From NCBI GenBank assembly GCA_002633025.1, contig NMRB01000225.1, forward strand, positions 7,227-71,226: 64,000 nt of DNA, in the 5' to 3' direction. The notes beneath the pieces are model-generated. The model had not been told where the DNA came from, ran no database searches, and worked only from the letters and a program-made list of their open reading frames with translations. Below are positions 59,301 through 64,000 of the stretch, one piece after another; position 1 is the first letter of the stretch, and each line of letters starts with the position of its first letter. This DNA comes from Notospermus geniculatus. Lineage: Eukaryota > Nemertea > Pilidiophora > Heteronemertea > Lineidae. Position numbers and translations under genes: made by a program.

Positions 59301-62300
59301 CACGGCCTTTCTGATATGACATACACGTATGTAGGAGATACCCGGTTAAACAACAATCATTGCTCCTTCGGGGAAGTTCGTTTTTCCATCGGGCAACATC
59401 GCGAAAACTGGGAATCCCCGATTCGAGTGACGTCACACGTACTTTTTCGCATGACGTCACAAGTCCTTTTCTTTGTTGACGTCTCCGCCCAGCTGGTTGT
59501 CACGCTGCACTCTGCCATGGGCATCAGGCTCAGCGTCCCGTGCGTCGGATCACAGGCCCCTCGAGGATCGGTCAGTGAGAAAATTGTGTAGTTTTCGAGC
59601 CCGACTGCAACTAGGCCCAGTACGTGCTCACTGCGGAATAGCTACGCCTGGATGGATATGGCCACGGGGACTTTTGAACTTTTGGAGGTTGTAAAAAAAG
59701 TCCTTTCAAAGTACATTTATCGAGATATATTTGGTGTAATTTGCTATTATTCAATAATATGAACATATAATGACTATATGGAGATCGTAGTCTTGTAAAT
59801 TCATCTTGTTGTTTCGACCCGAGAAGCAGTTGAAGTTGGTGTAAATCCTCGCTTCGTTTTCAAGACGTTTGTTGCATACCTTCTCACTACTTCGTAGCTC
59901 GTAGAGCACGTACTGGGCCTAGTTGCGGTCGGGCTCGAAAACTACACAATTTTCTCACTGACCGATCCTCGAGGGGCCTGTGGTCGGATGTTGTTTTTGT
60001 CGATTTTCGCTATGCAATCATGGTTTACTGCAAGAGCCACCCACTCTGGGATTAAAGGAATAAGTTTTTTCACTTTCGCCAACGATAGCCGCAAAACCCT
60101 TTGGATACGGCGATGCCGTAGTGGAGTCAAATGGTGTCCTACGTCTGGGTCGCACCAGCACAGAAAAAGTACGTGTGACGTCACAACCTAGCCCCAGCGG
60201 CCGAAATCGTAAGTGCGTTTGAAAAGCAGCGGGAAAATTGGGTGGTCGCCCAGCTGCGATAAAACAACGTTATATCTTTCGAATAACGCGGAAAATAATT
60301 GAAACTGGTGACGTTTTTGGTGGTTTTATATCAACTTGATTTATTCCAATAGGTTTAATGCGAATCGGCATCCGTTTCAGGTCTGCTTTAAATTTGGTAT
60401 AACACTGTTATTATTGATCCAATCTTCATGCAACTTTCACTGAACTGTTTTTTACTACAACTACTTTTCAGAGAAAAAAAATCATGAAATGTGTTTCAGG
60501 TAACCTTTAAGTTGGCACATCATAACGCCATATCAGAACAAGACAAATAAATTGGTAACAGGTATCTGACACTTCCTCTGACCAGTTTTATGTTGTAATC
60601 ATTTTTTCCAGGTGATGATGGTCCGCCTTCTTACTTCACCCAAACCCATCTTGTTTTTGCGGCTGTGGTCGTCCTCCTCTGTGTCGTTATTCAGCGACAA
60701 AGGGAAAGCATCCTTCAACTCGAAAAAGATTTGGAGCATGCAAACGAAAAGAAGAAAACAAGTGAACAACAAATCACAGATCTGAAGTCTGATAAGCAAG
60801 ACCTGAGGCAAAGACTGTCTCATTTTACCCGTAAGTGTGACCTTGGGAACTTGGATCATGATGCCAACAACATGCCTGACGAGGTCCTGGATTCAACTCC
60901 GGTTCAAACCAAGTCCTAATTCGGATGTTTAGTGAGCCTTGTTGATGTTTATATGTTTGTTATTGTTTTCATTTCTCTGCAGGGAGAAAGGCACATGGGG
61001 ATCCGGCGTTGATTTCTGCCGATGAGGAAGATGACGATGTCGATGCCAATGAAATGACAGAGTCAGAACAGGATAAACTGAATGGTACTCATTTTTCAAT
61101 TGTTTTGCATTTGTTTCATAGTTTACAGATTTTCTGATGTTAAGCTACGTATCACCTTGGAGGAATTATACTCAGTATAATTCCTCCAAGATATGACGAT
61201 ACGGACTTGCTTGAGTGGCATGAAATAAGATCTGAATGACATAGGAGATGAGAAACAGACCAAGTAGACCTATGATGGATCACCTTGAATTTTCTAAGTC
61301 TTGATTATGATCACACTTGCGGCGTAGTGCGATGCGGATTTCACCGCAACTGAACTCTCCAATAAAGCTACGGGCCACATGGATGCCATAGGGTAGGTGT
61401 CGATGCGGTAGGGTCGACTTAACCCCCCCCCCCCCCACGTGCATGTGCGCTTGCGGCGAGGCACGGTGCGGTTGCACAACATTGCGAAGGTACAGACACA
61501 TCGCACCGTACTACGCAGCATGTGTGCAGGCACTTTTACCTGTTTACTCCCTTATACTCAGTCCACAGTTTTTTCTTCAGCCCCTGCAAATGCACATGGC
61601 GTGACGGTGAACCATGATGGCAGCCAACAAAATACATCACATCAAAACCCCAAAGGTAGGGATACTCCTAGAAATGGCTTGCAGTAGATTTAGACTCACA
61701 CCATCGCCTTTTTGTATCAGGTGCTCGTGTTGACCTCTCAGAGGGACCCTGACGTGAAAAGAACCTTACAGCCCTGTAACCTTCCTCCCTGATTGGAGAA
61801 GTTCATAAGGGTTGCAATCGCTACGCCCTCCCTCATTTCATTGGGTTCGGGTGGGTCTGGCTGGCTGACTGTCGAACTACGATAACTTCTCTTAAGTCAT
61901 GAGACCATTGGGATTTACCTGGTGATATCTCACTCCTGGAGACAGAGGCATTCTCAGAAAAAAACAGACTCTATAAGAATACAAGACAAGGTGTATTTTC
62001 TGCAGGAGATGGTGGACAGGAGTTGACCAATGGGCAGCGATCGGTTGTGAAGAACGAGTCGAGGGACCAAGACCAAACTTGCCAGCAAATCCTGGTGAAA
62101 GTGAATGAGATTGAAAGCAGGGTAGCCAATGTGGAAGACATGATAAAAAATGTTCAGCAGGAAATTTCCAATGTGGGACATGATGTGAAAATATTGAAAG
62201 AAGGGGTTCAGAAAATTGAAATGAAGGGTCGCACTTTGGTTGCTGATCAGGGGTCAGATGTCAAAGCTGCTGTGGGAATTGACACGGGAGATGAAAGTAG

Positions 62301-63134
62301 GGATGCAGTAGATGCTGGTAGGGAGACAGGTGCTAAGGATGGAGCGATGGAGGGCCGTGGTCGGGTTGAAGAAAAGGCGAGCAAACCTGACTTCAACGTG
62401 GATGATGGAACGTCTCGGAATGCAGCACCAAGTAAAGTTCAACAATTTGGCGAGGGGGAGACGACAGAAGGCGATGCCAATGATGCGAGCCGAGGGCCAG
62501 ATAAGCCTACCGCTGGACTGAATAGTAGCAGCAAGGGAGGCGTTGTTGAAGGTGCAGGACCATCACCCCATGACGGTGGTAGCCAATCAAAGGCCGCTGC
62601 GCAAGAGTCACCCCATGAAAGTGATAGCCAATCAAATACGGCCGTTGTGACTGGGGATAATGAGCCTAGCCAATCGGGTTCCACTGACGTGAGTGAACAT
62701 GGGAGCATTGACTCGGTGAGTTGACGCCAGAGTGGAGAGTCTTTAAGTGTGAATGAAATGTGCAGTGACTGATGGGTACCGACTGATGATTGGTGATAAA
62801 AAGATGGAAAATACATGTTTGACTTTGACCTGCATTTCGTTTTTCTGATGTTGATATTCTTGGTCTGCGTTCCGTGACAATAGACTAAATTGATGTCAGG
62901 TGAGACCAATGACTCCGACGACGGATGACACGAGTGTATTAAAAGCTCATTGTAGGAGAAGAAGGGCTCAATCCCAGTTGCGTATCTACAATGCCTCTTC
63001 CCCCAGTATACCCTCACACCAGAATATCAAGACAAAGTCCATATTTTTGTCTTCAGACATCTGGGAAAGGGAAGAAACACAAAAAGTCCATTGGAACCAG
63101 TATTTTAAATCGCTTTACAAAATCGAAAAAATAA
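56309..63134 (+). CDS. Single-pass membrane protein with extracellular and cytoplasmic coiled coils (unrecognised family)
   Basis: I do not recognise the family. About 637 residues, exons 56309-56434, 57394-57555, 58146-58271, 58607-58922, 60612-60830, 60983-61084, 61581-61655, 62006-62715, 63057-63134; all phases join. The start has a strong context (GCCATGG). Residues 1-26 are a signal peptide ending VVQA. Residues 30-235 are heptad-rich coiled coil with regularly placed Cys, then a CQPCPVVETCQ cluster. HLVFAAVVVLLCVVIQRQ (about 254-271) is the membrane span, followed by a coiled coil to about 316, a short acidic exon, another coiled coil (about 390-440) and a Ser/Gly/Asp-rich tail with two SQS-type repeats. 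The basic last exon (KGKKHKKSIG...) is inferred from a strong acceptor. If exon 8 is not spliced, translation ends at 62724. Exon 4 could instead start at 58634 in the same frame, and the exon 6 donor is weak. A type I orientation is inferred. Confidence 0.72.
57208..57270. mobile_element. Short GGGCC-type MITE, first of a pair
   Basis: 63 bp. The ends GGCCCGTATTTTAAG and CTAAAATACGGCC are inverted repeats with an inner CTATTGT / ACAATAG pair. It lies four bases from the next element. Confidence 0.78.
57275..57381. mobile_element. GGGCC-type MITE, second of a pair, abutting a coding exon
   Basis: 107 bp. The ends GGCCCGTATTTTAGAAT and ATTCTGAAATACGGGCC are inverted repeats, with inner CTCCTCAACC / GTTGAGGAG. 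It ends 12 bp before coding exon 2 of the coiled-coil gene (57394). Confidence 0.82.
58376..58459. repeat. Long perfect-armed hairpin in intron 3 of the coiled-coil gene
   Basis: The outer arms are TGTCGCCATCTCTC / GAGAGATGGCGACA. The core is GTGGAACTACGG, CCTTCAATTGAAGG, CCGTAGTTCCAC (58398-58437), with one mismatched pair. It is probably a MITE core. Confidence 0.85.
59218..60391. mobile_element. 1.2-kb fold-back element in intron 4 of the coiled-coil gene
   Basis: The outer ends TTAAAGCGGACCCGAAAC and GTTTCAGGTCTGCTTTAA are imperfect inverted repeats. A middle pair is GACGTCACACGTACTTTTTC / GAAAAAGTACGTGTGACGTC. The inner arms (59551-59629 and 59904-59982) are 79 bp and almost perfect. 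No ORF of note. The N-terminal coiled-coil and membrane exons flank it. Confidence 0.75.
61156..61190. repeat. Perfect 17-bp inverted repeat with one-base centre
   Basis: CTTGGAGGAATTATACT, centre C, then its exact reverse complement. Short outer CGTATC / GATACG arms flank it. It lies 70 bp after exon 6 of the coiled-coil gene. Confidence 0.88.
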
Positions 63135-63252
63135 AAAAGAATAGAAGGTCAGTCTAAATGTTAGTGCGCAGCGCTCGTCTTCAATCAGTCGTGGACACAA
63201 ATTGGGTGAATGTACATGTACTTCTGGCGTGATGGGTAGAAGGGCCGCTTTA

Positions 63253-63345
63253 TTATGGTCACACAATATCATGGCAATCGCCATGATTTTGTGTAAAACG
63301 CCATGATTTTGTGTAGATCGCCATGATTTTGTGTGACCATATCTT
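63253..63345. repeat. Three GCCATGATTTTGTGT repeats closed by an inverted copy
   Basis: Three direct units of about 20 bp begin CGCCATGATTTTGTGT. The first is preceded by the inverse ACACAATATCATGGC, so TATGGTCACACAA at the left pairs with TTGTGTGACCATA at the right. It looks like a small MITE with internal tandem amplification. Confidence 0.8.
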
Positions 63346-63510
63346 TGATTTGATTTACGGTAAGATCCAATGGGGTATTATATTGTTTTGAAGAGTGCGT
63401 AGGTATATTGTAAGTTATTAGTCTGTGAATCAGCCTTGTTTTCGCAGAAAATTACGTTAAAACAACCTGCTTGACAAACGCCAATTGGATAGCAGATGAA
63501 CATTCATTTA

Positions 63511-63667
63511 TTACGGAGGTTTAGAAATCACACGATAAACGTAAACTTTACGACAATGTTATTTTTCATACTACACATTTAACCATATTTTATATTGCAT
63601 TTTCGGTACAAAAATAACGTTGTCGTTAACGTTTACGTTTATCGTTGGATTTCTAAATCTCCCGCTT
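63511..63667. mobile_element. Palindromic TA-MITE, copy 4
   Basis: It has the arms GGTTTAGAAATCACACGATAA and TTATCGTTGGATTTCTAAAT, the same family as the copies at 1892, 3873 and 4347, with slightly more divergence. Confidence 0.82.
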
Positions 63668-63847
63668 ATTTTAGTTTGCGTTTGCCACTGGGAGGATTTT
63701 TGATCATATTTAGTGTGCAGTCAGGTGGTCCATTGTGACGTCAGTTTTGACCAACAGCCCACAATGCTGACGTTGACGACAAATTGCTTCACTTGACTGT
63801 AAAGATTTTGTACGATGGCTGATTTTTCGGCGGTGACGTCATCTCTA

Positions 63848-63982
63848 AAGGCCGGTTTCCACTTCAGCCGACACCGCCGCGATTTGCGGCGAGCGGAGCG
63901 CTTTCCACAGCAGTTTCCAAAACCCTGTGGAAACCGCACCGCTCGCCCGCGCAAACCACGGTGGAGTCGGAAACGGGCCTTA
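63848..63982. mobile_element. GC-rich fold-back MITE with AAGGCCGGTTTCCAC ends
   Basis: The left end AAAGGCCGGTTTCCACTTC is mirrored by GAGTCGGAAACGGGCCTTAA. An inner pair is GCTTTCCACAGC / CCTGTGGAAACCGC. About 135 bp. Confidence 0.75.
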
Positions 63983-64000
63983 AGCTCTGCACATTATTGG

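Larger units (their letters stand above)
63135..64000. other. Region downstream of the coiled-coil gene
   Basis: No gene is seen. It holds a CATGATTTTGTGT tandem repeat (63253-63345), TA-MITE copy 4 and a GC-rich fold-back at the window end. No clear AATAAA was recognised after the stop. Confidence 0.6.

Noticed and set aside
62439-63017. 192-codon - strand ORF overlapping the coiled-coil gene end
   Set aside because: Its second half is antisense to the repetitive Ser/Gly-rich exon 8. No splice or start context supports it, and the composition mirrors the sense frame.

Overview
The window is eukaryotic nuclear DNA from an animal with long introns. There are four multi-exon genes, all on the + strand, separated and interrupted by many short fold-back DNA transposons (MITEs). 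The ApeC-type and kringle domains in one secreted protease, the glycine-transporter-like SLC6 genes, and recurrent palindromic words such as TACCGGTA, AGGCCTA and ACATGTA suggest a marine invertebrate, most likely a deuterostome (echinoderm, hemichordate or amphioxus). The sequence alone does not settle the phylum. All gene models were built by hand from splice consensus, reading phase and protein-family similarity; no transcripts were available.

Layout. (1) 651-6205: a secreted astacin-family zinc metalloprotease, 11 coding exons, about 670 residues. Its domain order is signal peptide, very short basic-cleavage prodomain, astacin catalytic domain, EGF-like, ApeC-like, CUB, kringle. (2) 7130-25155: SLC6 transporter copy A, 13 coding exons, about 686 residues. 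(3) 30377-50125: SLC6 copy B, the same 13-exon structure, about 682 residues. The two SLC6 genes are a tandem duplication whose unit runs from about 100 bp upstream of the first coding exon to a shared AATAAA-bearing block about 4.8-5 kb past the stop codon. (4) 56309-63134: an unrecognised membrane protein of about 637 residues with a signal peptide, Cys-containing coiled coil, one membrane span, cytoplasmic coiled coils and a Ser/Gly-rich tail.

The SLC6 copies carry TM1 and TM6 signatures of the amino-acid (GlyT/PROT) branch and have diverged unevenly. Exons 2, 4 and 7 are about 97-99% identical, but exon 12 is only about 84% identical. Copy B has Gly in place of the TM8 aspartate expected to bind sodium at the Na2 site. 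Copy A has lost about 47 bp containing the intron-6 splice acceptor used by copy B, and an upstream in-frame acceptor would insert four extra residues at the start of TM6.

The rest is transposon-rich. It includes four copies of one TA-flanked palindromic MITE (three in protease introns), several GGGCC-type MITEs, a nested insertion pair in intron 6 of copy A, a tRNA-derived SINE, a 1.2 kb fold-back element in the coiled-coil gene, and a protease intron made largely of short variable palindromes. Because the SLC6 region is duplicated, several insertions can be polarised by the empty site in the other copy. Assembly gaps lie at 11306-11308 and 16031-16301, with single N bases at 28372 and 52920.
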